Program-made: the position numbers and the translations under genes
Notes under the pieces: generated by a model
Told to the model about the DNA's origin: nothing
Seen by the model: the letters and a program-made list of their open reading frames with translations, nothing else
Databases searched by the model: none
Origin: Cavenderia fasciculata
Taxonomy: Eukaryota > Evosea > Eumycetozoa > Acytosteliales > Cavenderiaceae
Direction of reading: 5' to 3'
Assembly: GCF_000203815.1 (NCBI RefSeq)
Contig: NW_004457624.1
Span: 2,542,001-2,606,000 of the forward strand
DNA: 64,000 nucleotides
In this document: one piece after another, positions 1 through 11,579 of the stretch
How the letters are laid out: each line of letters starts with the position of its first letter
Position numbering within the stretch: the first letter of the stretch is position 1

Positions 1-85
1 GTAGTAAAAGGAGATCATTAGAGAGAGTAACACTAAAAATGGATTACGAAGGTACTTTTTTAATAAATGAAATAATAATAAGATA

Positions 86-100
86 CCTCGTCTGACGAGG
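86..100. promoter_or_regulatory. 15-bp palindrome upstream of the methyltransferase gene
   Basis: CCTCGTC and GACGAGG form perfect 7-bp arms around a single T, about 70 bp before the start codon at 168. It is a G/C-rich island in otherwise A/T-rich DNA. The right arm contains TGACG, a core that bZIP factors often recognise. A role as a binding site is inference. Confidence 0.35.
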
Positions 101-167
101 GGTAAATTCAATATTGATACTTTATACTATATATATCTAAATCAATATATATTTATCAGATAATAAC

Positions 168-1092
168 ATGAATTGGATCCCCTACCTTGATGAGTTGGAT
201 CCTTTGCCCGGTCAATGTGTATGTGTTATTGAACAGACACAGAGAGAGAGAGAGATTTGTATTAGTTTTTGTATTAATAATGATAATGACTTTAGTGCCC
301 ATATGCAACTAGCTCACCATTTTCAATTGATAGAATGCTACAGATTGCCAATACACAAAAAGATGATGTATTATTGGATATAGGATGTGGTGATGGTAGA
401 ATTGCAATCTACGCTGCCAAGCATTATGGAATCAGAGCTATAGGTATCGATATTAACCCTGATTTATTAGCCAAGGCTGCTAAAGACGCAAAACAAGAAG
501 GTGTCGAACATTTAGTTTCATTCAAGTAACTATTATTATCCGATTAATTAATTTATTATTACTACTACTATAGCCAGTAGTTTACATTCATTCAATGGTT
601 TGATTACTAATCAATATTTCCAATCAATCAATTTAGGATAAAGAGTTTTGCAGATGAATCATTTGATTTTAAATTAAAAAATATAGACGAAACGATAGAG
701 AGTGTTCATACATATCCAACCATTTTCACATGTTATCTCATTCCACAAGCACTCAAATTAATCGAACAAAGATTAAAGAATATTGTTAGAACTCAACATA
801 TTTTAAATATTGATAATCAAAATACTAATAATAATAATAATACAACTACCACCGAATCATTAGAAAATAACAAAGTGGTAAGTACTTTCCAACCAAAAAC
901 TATATTTACTTATTATTAATCTTTATTTCTTTATTTCTATAGTATAATACAAGAGTTGTAGCATATATATTTGATATGGAAAGATGGACACATACATATC
1001 ACGATGAACAATTCAAGATATTTTTATATAATCATACTTCACAAGACAAAGTACCTGTAACTGTGGATTCACAAAATCCATGGATATTATAA
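168..1092 (+). CDS. class I SAM-dependent methyltransferase
   Basis: Four exons, 168-218, 296-525, 637-877 and 943-1092, encode 223 residues. All three introns are GT-AG with matching phases. The second exon opens with CPYATSSPFSIDRM, which resembles the segment before motif I in a broad group of small methyltransferases. Motif I is DIGCGDGR at about residues 45-52. An acidic strand GIDIN follows, with the Asp expected to contact the ribose of S-adenosylmethionine. The C-terminal half (FTCYLIPQALKLIEQRLK) fits the usual core, and there is an Asn/Thr-rich insertion near residue 155. No signal peptide or membrane segment is visible. The fold is secure. The substrate cannot be read from the sequence; protein-lysine or small-molecule methylation are both possible. 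The short first exon is the least certain part. Confidence 0.75.
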
Positions 1093-1194
1093 TATATATA
1101 TATAATACAATAACTATTTTATTATAGTATTTTTATTATTATTATTTATTATTTATTATTTATTATTATTTATTTGGTTGATTTATTATTATTT

Positions 1195-3310
1195 TTATTT
1201 AAAATAAGATTGACCAAATAAAGTTATAAATGATGGATTCATAAGTGCTATTGCCTTTTGATAAAATGGCTTCATTGCCTTATTATCCCACTTTTCTGGT
1301 GTGATACCAAGGAGATATCTTATGATTGGCATGTCATTGTTATGGATGGCAAGACCAACCGATATTTCAATGGTAGCCTGATCATAAGTTCCTATACTCG
1401 TCAGATATTGAACAATGGATAGATGACCTTTAGAGACAACACTAGTCAATGATGCTTGTGTGGTTCTACATTCTTCAAAGGTTTCATAAAGAAACTTTGC
1501 AGTTTCCAAATACCCCTTTTCACAAGCATTGGCAAATGCCTTGTCTGTACATTTGTGTCCCAAATTACAAAGATATTTGATAAATTCCAAATCTCCAACT
1601 GCTGCAAAATGATCCATTACACTTGGAGAATAAGTATGTCCTGATGATAATAATAATTTTACCTAATGTACAAAGAAAAGAAAAGAAAAGAAAGAAATAT
1701 TGGTTAGTTAAAAAACAATTGATTGATTACATATATATTCTTTTTTTAATTTTGTTTACCATTTCATTTTGATGAAGAATTGCAGTTAATACTAATAAAT
1801 CCTTTTCTCTAGTATAGGCGTACGGTAAATAAGATCTATCGTTGATAAAAGGTATATTTGATAGATGACTTTGGTTTTGGTATAAATCATAAAGATAGGC
1901 CATCACCTCTAGGTTGCCTGGTGATGTTGTGGAGCAAGTTGAAATGATAAGTAAAGATTGGAGATTGAATTGGAATCGATGGCGGTTTTGGACCATCCAC
2001 TTGACCATCTCCAAGTTGGATGATTGGGCTATGGCAAAGGCCGATGTGAAATGTATGTCGGTTGTAAGTGGCAAGAAAGTGACGAGCAGTTTAAATGCCT
2101 GAAATTGTCGTTTCGAGATGAGCGCAGGTCCATTACTTTGATCCTCCAAAATATACCCTTCGTCTTTGACAAACTCACTAAATAGAGTGAGTTTATTGTA
2201 AAACAAACATTTTTCTAGTAGCCCTTTGATCTCGAATTTGCCACCACCATCATTAAGGTAAAAAGGATTGCTTTCTTTGTAGAGTGTTAGGAGCGATCGG
2301 ATTTGTTGGCCGAGTTTAATCTCATCATCTTCCATCCTCGACGAAGCAATGAGCGAAAAGATGAGTGTTATCATGGCGATTCTATTGGTCGCGACAATAC
2401 TCTGGATGAGATCGTGTCGGTCGATGAGATCCTTGTGAATACGACCAAACGTAGTGATGGTGTGGTCGAGGGGAATATTCTCACGAATATAGTTTACAAT
2501 GTCGATATTACCACTATCCATTGCCTTGGTAATCAAACTATGGCATGTATACTTTTGGTTGTCCTTGTAAAAGTAGGTGTATAAATATCGGACAAGTTCG
2601 ACGTTGTTGCTATCGATTGAACGCGACAAAAGGTCTCCTGCAAAGAGCCAATCTTTTGATTTGTGTCGAGGTGGTCTGAATGCCTCACTGACACCATTTG
2701 CATTGAGGAATCGAATGACATGCAAGTGACCGTTGGCAGCGGTCTTGCAAGTAGCTTCATACCAAAATTTGTTTCTGCGATATGGATTAACACCAAACAA
2801 ATACTCGACCACTTCCAAATGACCATTCTCCATTGCACTAAATAGAGGTCCACCATTCATCTTGGCAAACCCATTCTCCACCATGAATTTAACCATATCC
2901 AAATTTCCCTTTTGTGCAATGATTCGTATCTTTACAGCTTTGAGGTGATAGATGGCCAACTTTTTAACTACTCGCCACATGTTACTCGTCATTGCCGTAT
3001 AGATGAGGTCTGCCATTCGTCCAGTCCTACTTATCAAATGGTGTGAACGTCCCACTTGCATGGTCTCCCACTGCTGAAGAAACTGATCTTCCAGTCCATG
3101 GATAGCAAGTGTCTTTAACGATGCAGTTCTTAGTTTAGAACCTCTAGTCCATCCCGACTGATGTAAATCCTTTTGAATCATTCTCCACAATAAACTTCTT
3201 GTAAATATATTTCTAAAGATTGTAAAAAACAAATCTGTATTCTTTACATGACTTGATTGTTCTAGTTGTTCTAGTTGTACTAGTTGCAGTTGATAACTAA
3301 TACTATTCAT
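1195..3310 (-). CDS. large dictyostelid ankyrin-repeat protein
   Basis: Two exons, 1760-3310 and 1195-1662 (complement), encode 672 residues. The intron is GTAAAC...TTAG in phase 0. The start at 3310 was chosen because the N-terminus then has the LFFTIFRNIFTRSLLWRMI motif seen at the head of many dictyostelid ankyrin and FNIP-repeat proteins; an upstream in-frame Met at 3370 gives an atypical extension. Many degenerate ankyrin units follow, for example VKFMVENGFAKM, GHLEVVEYLF, NNVELVRYLYTYF, GNIDIVNYI, LEFIKYLCNLG and KGHLSIVQYLTSIG. No catalytic domain is visible. Such proteins bind other proteins; the partner is unknown. It is divergent to the OTU gene, with 228 bp between start codons. 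Confidence 0.8.
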
Positions 3311-3538
3311 ATTAATAGATAGAAGATAGATATATCTATCTTTAATTATCTGTACAGGCTTTGGTGACAAGTGGTAATGAAAATAATCAAGATTTGGTTT
3401 TAATTATTTTTATTGAGAATTTCTCATAATTTGCAAAAGACTGTTGCACAGTCGATCAAAACTTGATCAAGTCGTTAGTTTTTAATTAATTTTAAAGAGT
3501 TGTAATAATAAATAATAGAGATAATAGTAGAGCTAACG

Positions 3539-4909
3539 ATGGGTAAAAAGAGAAACGCAGGAGGAAACAACAACTCAAATAAACAACACGATCGAGCTGT
3601 AAAAGCTTCATTGAGAAAAAGAGAACATAGATTAAAGCATGGAGTATGTTATCATTCATTCATTCATTCATTCATTCATTCATTCATTCATTCATTCATT
3701 CATTCATTCATTCATTCATTCATTCATTCATTCATTCATTCATTCATTCATTCATTCATTCATTCATTCAAATTCATTATGTATAAGATTCTAATCTATT
3801 TATTTATTTATCAATTTTAGGATGAAAAATGGAAACAATCATTTAATGCATTTCTACAACAATTAGAACCACAAGGATTCTATATAAAGGATGTAGCAGG
3901 AGATGGAAATTGTTTGTTTAGAGCGATTGCCGATCAATTGGAAGACAATCCTGAACAACATATGAAGTATCGTCAAAATATCGTTCGTTTTATTGGTAGC
4001 AACAAGGAGATGTTTGCTCCGTTTATCGATGAGGATGAAAACGAAACCTTTGAAGAATATGTTGAAGAGATGCAAAGAAATGCAAGTTGGGGAGGAAATG
4101 TAGAGATTCAAGCTGCCTCTCTTATCTATCAAGTCAATATTGCCATTCATCAGATGAATCAACCACGTTGGGAGATTATAAACTATGTTGGAGCAAAGTT
4201 TAAAATGATTCATCTATCCTATCACAATGACGAGCATTATGCTAGTGTACGATCACTCAATCTCACACCTGCCTCTCTCGCAAAAAATGCTGCTCCCGTT
4301 CCCAATATGAGTGCCACTCTCAACAATGATTATACAAATAGCAGTAGTAATGGTAAAAGTGGAAAGAGTAATATTGATGATACTACATTTGCCATTATGA
4401 ATGCAACCGGTGTTACAAGTGTAAAATTAGTCAAAGAAGCCTTGGAAGATTGTCAAGGCAATTTCGAAGCAGCAATCGATTATCTCATTGCCTTGTCATC
4501 ACAAATTGATTTATCAAATGGTGGTGGTAGTGCATCTGATTTTGATATAGATGATGATGATAACAATACAAGTACCTCTACAACTTCAACCTCTAGTACC
4601 TCTTCCAATAGTAAACCACAAAAATATAAAGGAAAGAAAAAGGAAAAGGATGATGATGATGATGATAATTCAAAAAAGTATGTAAAGGAAGAATGGTGTC
4701 ATTGTTTACCTCGATTCCAATTACTTACTTTTATCATATTTTATTTTAGAAATGCACATTTAACAAATAAACAAAGAAAAGAATTGGCAGCCAAGGAAAA
4801 GAGTGGTGAAGGAGGAAATGGAAACAAAAAGAAAAGACAAACTCATAATATTAATAGAAATGATGTTGAAGATGACACAAAAGTGGAACTTGGGTCATTA
4901 AATATTTAA
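3539..4909 (+). CDS. OTU-family deubiquitinase (OTUD3-like)
   Basis: Three exons, 3539-3643, 3821-4677 and 4750-4909, encode 373 residues. The basic N-terminus (MGKKRNAGG) is followed by an OTU cysteine peptidase domain, about residues 40-180. The catalytic Cys is in DGNCLFRA (about residue 66) with Asp at 63. The general-base His is in YHNDEHYASVRS (about residue 174). A UBA-like helical segment, FAIMNATGVTSVKLVKEALE, lies at about 222-259. An acidic, Ser/Thr-rich linker and a basic tail with LTNKQRKELA follow. OTU domain plus UBA plus this tail matches animal OTUD3. It should cleave ubiquitin from conjugates in the cytosol. Intron 1 carries a long CATT microsatellite. Confidence 0.88.
3653..3770 (+). 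repeat. CATT tetranucleotide microsatellite in an intron
   Basis: About 29.5 perfect copies of CATT fill most of the first intron of the OTU gene, which runs from the GTATGT donor at 3644 to the TTTTAG acceptor ending at 3820. The repeat has no stop in the frame entering from exon 1, so unspliced RNA would encode a Ser-Phe-Ile-His tetrapeptide repeat. Confidence 0.95.
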
Positions 4910-5255
4910 TATCATCGTTCAAAAAGATATAATATTAAATTTGTAAATAATAACCATTATAAAATCCAGGAGGTATTTATATAATGAACCATAATATTTA
5001 TTTATCTTTTTATTAATTTAAAATAAAAAGACCAAAGACGATGGGGATCGAATAAAGAACAATAGGAGTATGTTGTAAAAAAAAAAAAGTAATAGAATAG
5101 AAAACTATAGTTTTTGTTTTTTTTAGAGTTTCTTTTGATTGTTCCTAAAAAATAATATTGGAAAAAAATTCTATTTTTCTTTTTTTTTTCCAAATTTGTT
5201 GTTCTTGGTTGTGAATTTGATTTGATTGATTGATTCTCGAATTGATTTGTTTTTT
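4910..5255. other. convergent 3' region, no gene
   Basis: 346 bp lie between the stop codons of two convergent genes. The sequence is A/T-rich with A and T homopolymers and AATAAA-like hexamers, as expected for two facing 3' UTRs. I see nothing else. Confidence 0.7.
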
Positions 5256-6245
5256 TTAAACATAATTAAATACAATTTCTGTTTCTTTGGTTGAAAAAAT
5301 GTCAGTCATATTGGGCATGGAGAAATGACTTGGGTTGAAAGCATTGCTGTCAATATCTTTTGGAATGATATCTACATGTTTATAAGTCTCTGCAACCAAT
5401 TTACTGCAAAATGTGTAATCGTCTCTATTCTTGTTTTCCGAAATAAAGAGATGATCTAAAAATTGTAGGAATCTAAATGGTTTGAGGGCTGTATGATGGA
5501 TCCAGGTAAGTTGGATGTTGGAACAAAATAGTTGTTTTTGTTGGTCTGCACTTTTGGCAACAAATTGTTTAATCGTTTCAATGTTGGCCGATGACATTTG
5601 TTGTTTGAGTGGACGAAGAACAAATCTAGATTTTGGATACACAGTGACATAGTATGCCAAGAATCTAGCCATCGAGTGAAGATCTGGTCCTTCAGACTTG
5701 TATCCATATTCACTTGATTGTTTTTCACCTGCTGCTTGCCACAACAGTGGGCGATTCAACAGGGTAGGTGATAGATTGGGAATTAATTCGGCCGATGCAA
5801 ATGATGGGTCTAAATAGATGGCACAATGGGACATTCTTGCTGCAGTGATTGCTCTAACCATTGAACTTGCTCTCTCTGAACCATTCTGAATCAACAATAC
5901 TGATCCCGTTGAAAAATCTTTAACTCTTTCTTCCAACTGTGATTCAAAATATTTTTCCAATTCAAAAATTGATCCTTTATATTTAGATGGGACTTTAATT
6001 TCAAGTTTATATACATTGTCCCATTGTTTTTCCAACTTTGGATCAATAAAATACAATAAAAATATTGATAGATAATATAAAAATTCATATACAATAGCTC
6101 TATATAGAAATAAATAAATAAATAAAATAATTAGAAAATGAAGTTCTCCTCTCTTTTTTATCAATCTATCTATTTACCTTGAATAATGTAATAAAAAAGA
6201 TCGGAATATTAAAACAAAAATGAAAATAAATATTGAAATGTACAT
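5256..6245 (-). CDS. membrane-anchored permuted papain-fold protein (YiiX/LRAT-like)
   Basis: Two exons, 6178-6245 and 5256-6099 (complement), encode 303 residues. The first exon, beginning MYISIFIFIF, completes an Arg codon across the intron. The N-terminus holds two hydrophobic stretches (about residues 2-19 and 24-42), suggesting a membrane anchor or hairpin. The body has TGSVLLIQNG, then SHCAIYLD with a His at about residue 114, and later DYTFCSKLVAETYK with a Cys at about residue 254. His before Cys is the order of the circularly permuted NlpC/P60 proteins (YiiX, LRAT), which act as amidases, thioesterases or acyltransferases on lipids or peptides. A membrane lipid substrate is plausible but is inference. 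Its upstream region is about 2.1 kb. Confidence 0.7.
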
Positions 6246-8354
6246 TTCGGATTGTTTAGTGATGGGGTGTGAGAGTTGAGAGGAGGAGGAGGAGATGTAG
6301 ATAGATGGTTGGATGGAAATAAATAAATAAATAAAAGAGACCCTATTTTTGTTTTTTTAAAGTTTGATACAATTTTAGGATTGGAAATTGTATTATTTAA
6401 TAGTTTTGCGGTTCAGGTCATAAAAGGATAAATGGATAAATAAATATTTATGGATATTTAAAGTAATTTATAAATATAAAACAAGTAAAATAGAAAAAGG
6501 TTGGCAGTGGGTCACTACTTTTTTTTAAAAATAACTCGGGAAAAGATCAAACAGATGGATAAAGAATGTGTAAATGGCAATGTTTATTGTCAACAAAACT
6601 GTTTGGGTGTAAAACCAAAATAGCACGATGGTCACTAATAATGTCAATGAGTTGGTAGTGGTGGTAGGTCAAGGGTGAAATGAAATTGCCAAACGATCGC
6701 AGCAGCAGAGAAGCGACAACTATATTGTTGCTATAGGGAATAGGAAAACTTAAAAAAGTGTAGTGTGTAGGTGGAAAAAGGGTCGGTGGTGTTGGAAAGG
6801 GGTGCTGGTTGGTCAAACATATAAAATGTCAATGAGCTCGGATTGTAAAAACACAGAAAAAGTGGTTGGTAAATTGTCAAGAGATGGAAACATAAATAAT
6901 TGACTGTGAGTTTTATAAATAAACATGTGGATTAAGAGATGAGTGACAATGAGCAAGGATGGGGAGCAGGTAAGTTTTGAGAATATCCCCTTTTGCCACT
7001 GCCAATGAGCATGTATCTTGTCGTGGAGATGTTGGCTGAGTGAAAGTTGAACTTTTGATTAACAACAAATAAAATAAAACAAATGTCGACGTTATTTAAA
7101 GTTCTAGGAAGGTAGGTTGGTATGAGGTAAGAGGAGTAGTAGTAGGATAGGAGGGTATTGCCATGGCATTTTGTTGGCTATTCTTTTTTTTTTTTTTTGT
7201 TTTATAAATAAATTTAAATAATTACCATGGTTCATGGTTCATCACCATTGTGCTGCTATTGCTACCTACTACCTACTATTACTACTACTACTACTACTAC
7301 TGATAATATTATTGGTTTTCTGCCCTTATCACCCTACCCATGAGCTCATACCAACAAATAATTCTCACTTTTCTCCATAGTTTAATTTGATACCTGCTGT
7401 TTCCAACTCTGTTATTGGCAACACAAACTTATCACTACTGGGGGAGGTGGTGGTGGTGTGTATTGAATATCTTAATTTATTGTTCGATGACAAAGACGGG
7501 ACTACCTACACAAGGGTGTTGGTTTTCCAAAACACCTCATTCTATACCGCGCCCCCCAAACTAATCCCACCACTGATGATGATGAAAATGATATTAAAGT
7601 TGTTTGTTGTCACTGCTGTCAATGATGATGGTGATTGCGTGGGCGGTGAGCTGTATTGGTATTGATCTCCAACTGTGGTGGTGGTGATTTCGAATTAATA
7701 TCCAACCAAATATTTGAATTAACAGTTGCCTCTGGTCTATAATATGGAAATTCTGATCCTAATCAATCACAAAAAAACCGTTAACAATTCATGGTTATAC
7801 CTAAATGGTGGGTGAGATAGATATGATATGATAGTGAACAACATTGTGATGATTTGTGGGGATAGAATCGGGGTGGTGGTTGTGGTTGTTATTGGGAGGT
7901 ATGACTGTTTTGCTAAAGAAATGGATGTTGTCTAACCACCCAACACACGAGGTATGATAAATCGTATAGTATGTATCATCCAAACCATGAGGATGAAGGA
8001 TCTAATATGAGAACCACAATCACTATCCTTCACTTTCAAAAAATGTTATAGTCATTTTGATTCATTGTCATAGAAAAAGGAAATTAATTAATTAATTATT
8101 TTCATTGGGGTAGGTGGGTGAGTGAGTGAGTGTTAGATACATCACTTTTGACTCTCTCTATAATGGAAATTTCATTTTGATTGATGATGATGAATGATGA
8201 TGATATTGTTTAGATTTTATAACCACAAAAAAATACGATTTGTATTGATTTTTTTTTTTTGGAGGAAAAGATGATAAATATAGAACTACCGAGTGGTGTA
8301 TTTTAAGTTGTTGGGGAGGTGTCTGTCTATCTATGTGTGTATTTATATGTATTA
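6246..8354. other. 2.1-kb gene-free region upstream of the permuted papain gene
   Basis: This lies between the start of the gene at 6245 and the stop of the beta-lactamase-like gene at 8355. Open frames here are short, rich in His/Pro/Tyr from repeats, and lack splice-compatible partners. The sequence is less A/T-rich than introns and carries G/T-rich patches, such as the GTGGTGGTGGTG and CGTGGGCGG types near 7450 and 7637. There is a T13 tract near 7188 and an ACT repeat near 7280. It probably contains a long promoter and 3' UTR. No RNA gene was recognised. Confidence 0.5.
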
Positions 8355-10364
8355 TTAATCGTAACCATAATCATAAGTATCTATTACAAAACTAGCTGAT
8401 AATCCAGGAATATTGTCATGGGTTGGCCATGACGTAATTTTGATAGAATCAGCAACCACTTGTTGATTTGATGGTATTTGAATGTTGGAAACAGCAACTG
8501 TTGGGCTAGTTCCAGCAGCAAAATAAAACGAATCCAATAAAACCCATCTCGCTCCATAGTGAACTTGGTTGATGACAAATTGGTAGGTGAGCCCGCTCTG
8601 ATCGGCAGTATTTACGACATAAATAGCCTTGGTGGTGTGATTACCTCCGGCTGGAAACCATACACACACTTCGTACAACCCCGATACATTGATTGCAAAG
8701 TTCCACGTGACCGTTGCAATACCAGGTGTACCTCCGGCAATGTATAGATAGGTTTGGTTAAACGCCTGTATATTTTGTGCAGTCTGCCAATTACCAATGG
8801 CAACTGCACCATTTGTTGCCGACATGACAATACATGGTGGATTACCAACGGTCAGATTCATCTTTGTGATGAGTTCAGAAGCAAACATGCCGAGTATCGA
8901 TGACTGGTATGGAGGATTACCATAGTTTTGATAACCATTTGAAAAGGCAGATATAATTAGCTCTCTACCATTGGGAAGGACGATATGAGCCACCTCGTTT
9001 ACCTGTGTTTCTGTCGTTCCCATGACCGTATGTAAAATCGTTCCGGGAGGTAATCCAAAACCAAGTGACGTGTACTCTGAAAAGGTTTCCTCTGATATTA
9101 AATCGGTAATATAACTTTGTCCACTTGGTACTATTCCTCCATGTGATATAAATAGCATCAACATTGCTGCATCATATGGATCCATTTGATTTACTCCCAT
9201 TAAATCAATTACTTGTTCTTCTGCCCAAATTGGTCTAAAAACAAATAATAAAAATAAATCAATTAGTTGTTTGTTGTTTGTTGTTATTAAATATTTGTTA
9301 TGTTTTCTATAGTCTTTTTTTGGATATTTACATTGGACCTGAATTTGATGGATAAATTTTGTTCATAATGGTTTGATTTCCTAATAAACCATAGGAATCT
9401 AGGAATTGTTCGACATATTCTCTACGTTTTATCCAAGACAAGAATGTTGATTCATTGTAGGCTGCAAATTGTGCATTTGGTGCTGCTGTAATAGTATCAA
9501 ATATAATACCAGCGTGAATCGAACTAAAATCATGTATCATTGGTCCTGCTATAATTTGTAAACAATGTGGATCCTTGTTTTGACTAATACACCAACTAAT
9601 TTTTGAAATAAACATATATAATTAATTAATTAGATAAACATTTACTCTTTCTTCTTATCTTTTTCTTTCTTTCTTTTAATTTGTACATACTTTACAGTTG
9701 CAACTAAAAATGGTAAATAAACAAGTCTTGAAACATTTGAAAGTTGATAACCATTATAAGTTGCCAAAGACCATGATCCAATAGGGTTAAAGAGGAGAAT
9801 AGAAAAGTTTAGTTCTGTCATAGTACCATTGTGAATGTTGAGTAGTCTTTGACGTGCAGCAGAAGCTACTTGTAACAATTGAGGATCATCTTCAATGACG
9901 AATGGGAATTGATTTGTAAATTGATTGTTTGCAGAGTAGTCTCTCATATAGACTATGAGAAAGATAACGATAGCCGTGATGACTAGCATCAGTATAGTTG
10001 GTAGTATACTCTTTTTAAAGGTTATTTTTCCTTTTGGTTCTCTTGGTTTTAGATAGTATCTATTAAAACTAGCATTTGGTGATGACATTGGTGATAAGAA
10101 ATGTTGACTACCACCATCTCCTTCGTTCATATGATAGTTTAAATGTTCTGATGTATTTAGTAATGGTGAAGAAATAGGTCCTCCACTTACACTTCCACCG
10201 CCTCTATATGATTCTTTTATTTCATTGATTGTTGTATATCTATGTTGAATATGACTATTTGATGAGTTTATACTATTCTGATGTATTAGTTGTTCAGATT
10301 CACTATCATTATCATTATTCCCATTTTTCTGTTTCCTTTTATTATTATTATTATTATTATCCAT
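8355..10364 (-). CDS. type II membrane protein: degenerate beta-lactamase fold plus golvesin/Xly domain
   Basis: Three exons, 9691-10364, 9332-9595 and 8355-9234 (complement), encode 605 residues. A cytosolic Asn/Ser-rich N-terminus of about 118 residues has the low-complexity style of dictyostelid proteins. It precedes one membrane span (about 120-140, ILPTILMLVITAIVIFLIVY), giving an outside C-terminus. The ectodomain resembles class A beta-lactamase (about 155-420): SWSLATYNGYQL, then NVSRLVYLPFLVA where the SxxK motif should be, then HTVMG where the KTG motif should be, and ELIISAFSNG. The nucleophile-lysine pair is not seen, so an inactive pseudoenzyme is likely. The C-terminus (about 470-600) looks like a golvesin/Xly carbohydrate-binding beta domain: GLYEVCVWFPAGGNHTTKA, RWVLLDSFYF and QQVVADSIKI. 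Role unknown; binding a wall or matrix glycan is inference. Confidence 0.72.
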
Positions 10365-10602
10365 TCTAATTTGCTACTACCAAATGATCATTTATATCTA
10401 TCTATCTTATCTATCTATACTATCTCTTATACAACCCTGTTGAAGAGTAAAAAAATGACTACGACTCTTCAAACAAAGTCATTTGACACTTCTTTCTTTC
10501 TTTTTTTTTTAATAAAAGCATGTTTGTTTGCCGATCGGCTAATTCAATGATTAACTAAATGTTTATATTTCTATTTTACTTTGCTTTACTTTATTTATTT
10601 CT

Positions 10603-11579
10603 TTAATATAAATAATTTGAATTGATTGGAAGATGTTTCCAAGAATCAAAGTATCTTTTACCTTGGTCATAGATTGAAGGTTGAGTTGGTTGCCAACCTA
10701 AAAGTAATCTAGCCTTTTGATTTGATCCATTTTGGCTGAGTCCAATACACTCTTGATAAGGGTTGGTAGGTTTGACATAATTGATCTTGACGGGCTTGCC
10801 TATTTGTTCGGATAGTGTCTTGACGACATCGACCACTTTGTGAGTGTAGGCAGCTGCAATAAACTCTTGACCTCTAACAGACGTTCTATTCTCAATGGCC
10901 AATACATAGAGTGAAGCAATATCAATGTAATGGATATAGGTTGACAATTGTTCTGGACCACCATAAATATCAATCTCTCCCTTTTCAATGGATCTGAAAT
11001 AGTGAGCTGTATGAGCACCTGATCCACCATAGACAGTTGGTGGTAGGATAACAATACCTCCCAGCTCTTGATATCTCTTTTGATTATTGTTACGTTGTTT
11101 CATTAGTTCTGGTGCCGAGTCAATACTGTCACCCTCTGAGATTGGCTTGGCTCCCATCGACCCATATCTCCATAGACCATTGGTATAGATTAGAGTAATG
11201 TTTGGATTCTTCTTTGCAATCTCTGTCACTGCATCGAGAACTACCAACTCTGTATCTAAATTGGTATAATCTGCTAGTGCCTCGATGATGACATCTGATG
11301 TCTCTGCTACTGATTTCCATGTATTTGGGTCTTGAGCATTTCCAATCACTGGCTTAACTGAAATCATTGAAAGAATTAATATAAAAGAATAAGTAAGTAA
11401 GTAACCAACCTATCCACTTTATCTAATTCATTAATTTAGTTACTTTCTAAAGTTGCAAGATGGGAAGCCTTTTCAGGGGTTCTAGCCAAACCATAGACAT
11501 CATATCCCTTTCTTATTAGCTGAGTAGCTACTTCTTGACCAATGAGACCAGTAGCACCTAATACAAATACTTTAACCAT
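10603..11579 (-). CDS. NAD(P)-dependent epimerase/NmrA-like Rossmann protein
   Basis: Two exons, 11444-11579 and 10603-11357 (complement), encode 296 residues. The N-terminus MVKVFVLGATGLIG holds the GxxGxxG dinucleotide loop (residues 8-14) after the first strand. Next come YDVYGLARTPEKA, which fits NADP-type cofactor contacts, then SDVIIEALADYTN, IYTNGLWRYGSMG, LPPTVYGGSGAH and YIHYIDIASLYVLA. These are landmarks of extended short-chain dehydrogenases and atypical NAD-dependent epimerases. A clear YxxxK catalytic pair is not obvious, so the chemistry is uncertain. No signal peptide is visible, and it is probably cytosolic. Confidence 0.82.

Noticed and set aside
3653-3770. CRISPR-like array
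   Set aside because: A plain 4-bp microsatellite with no spacers, in a eukaryotic intron.
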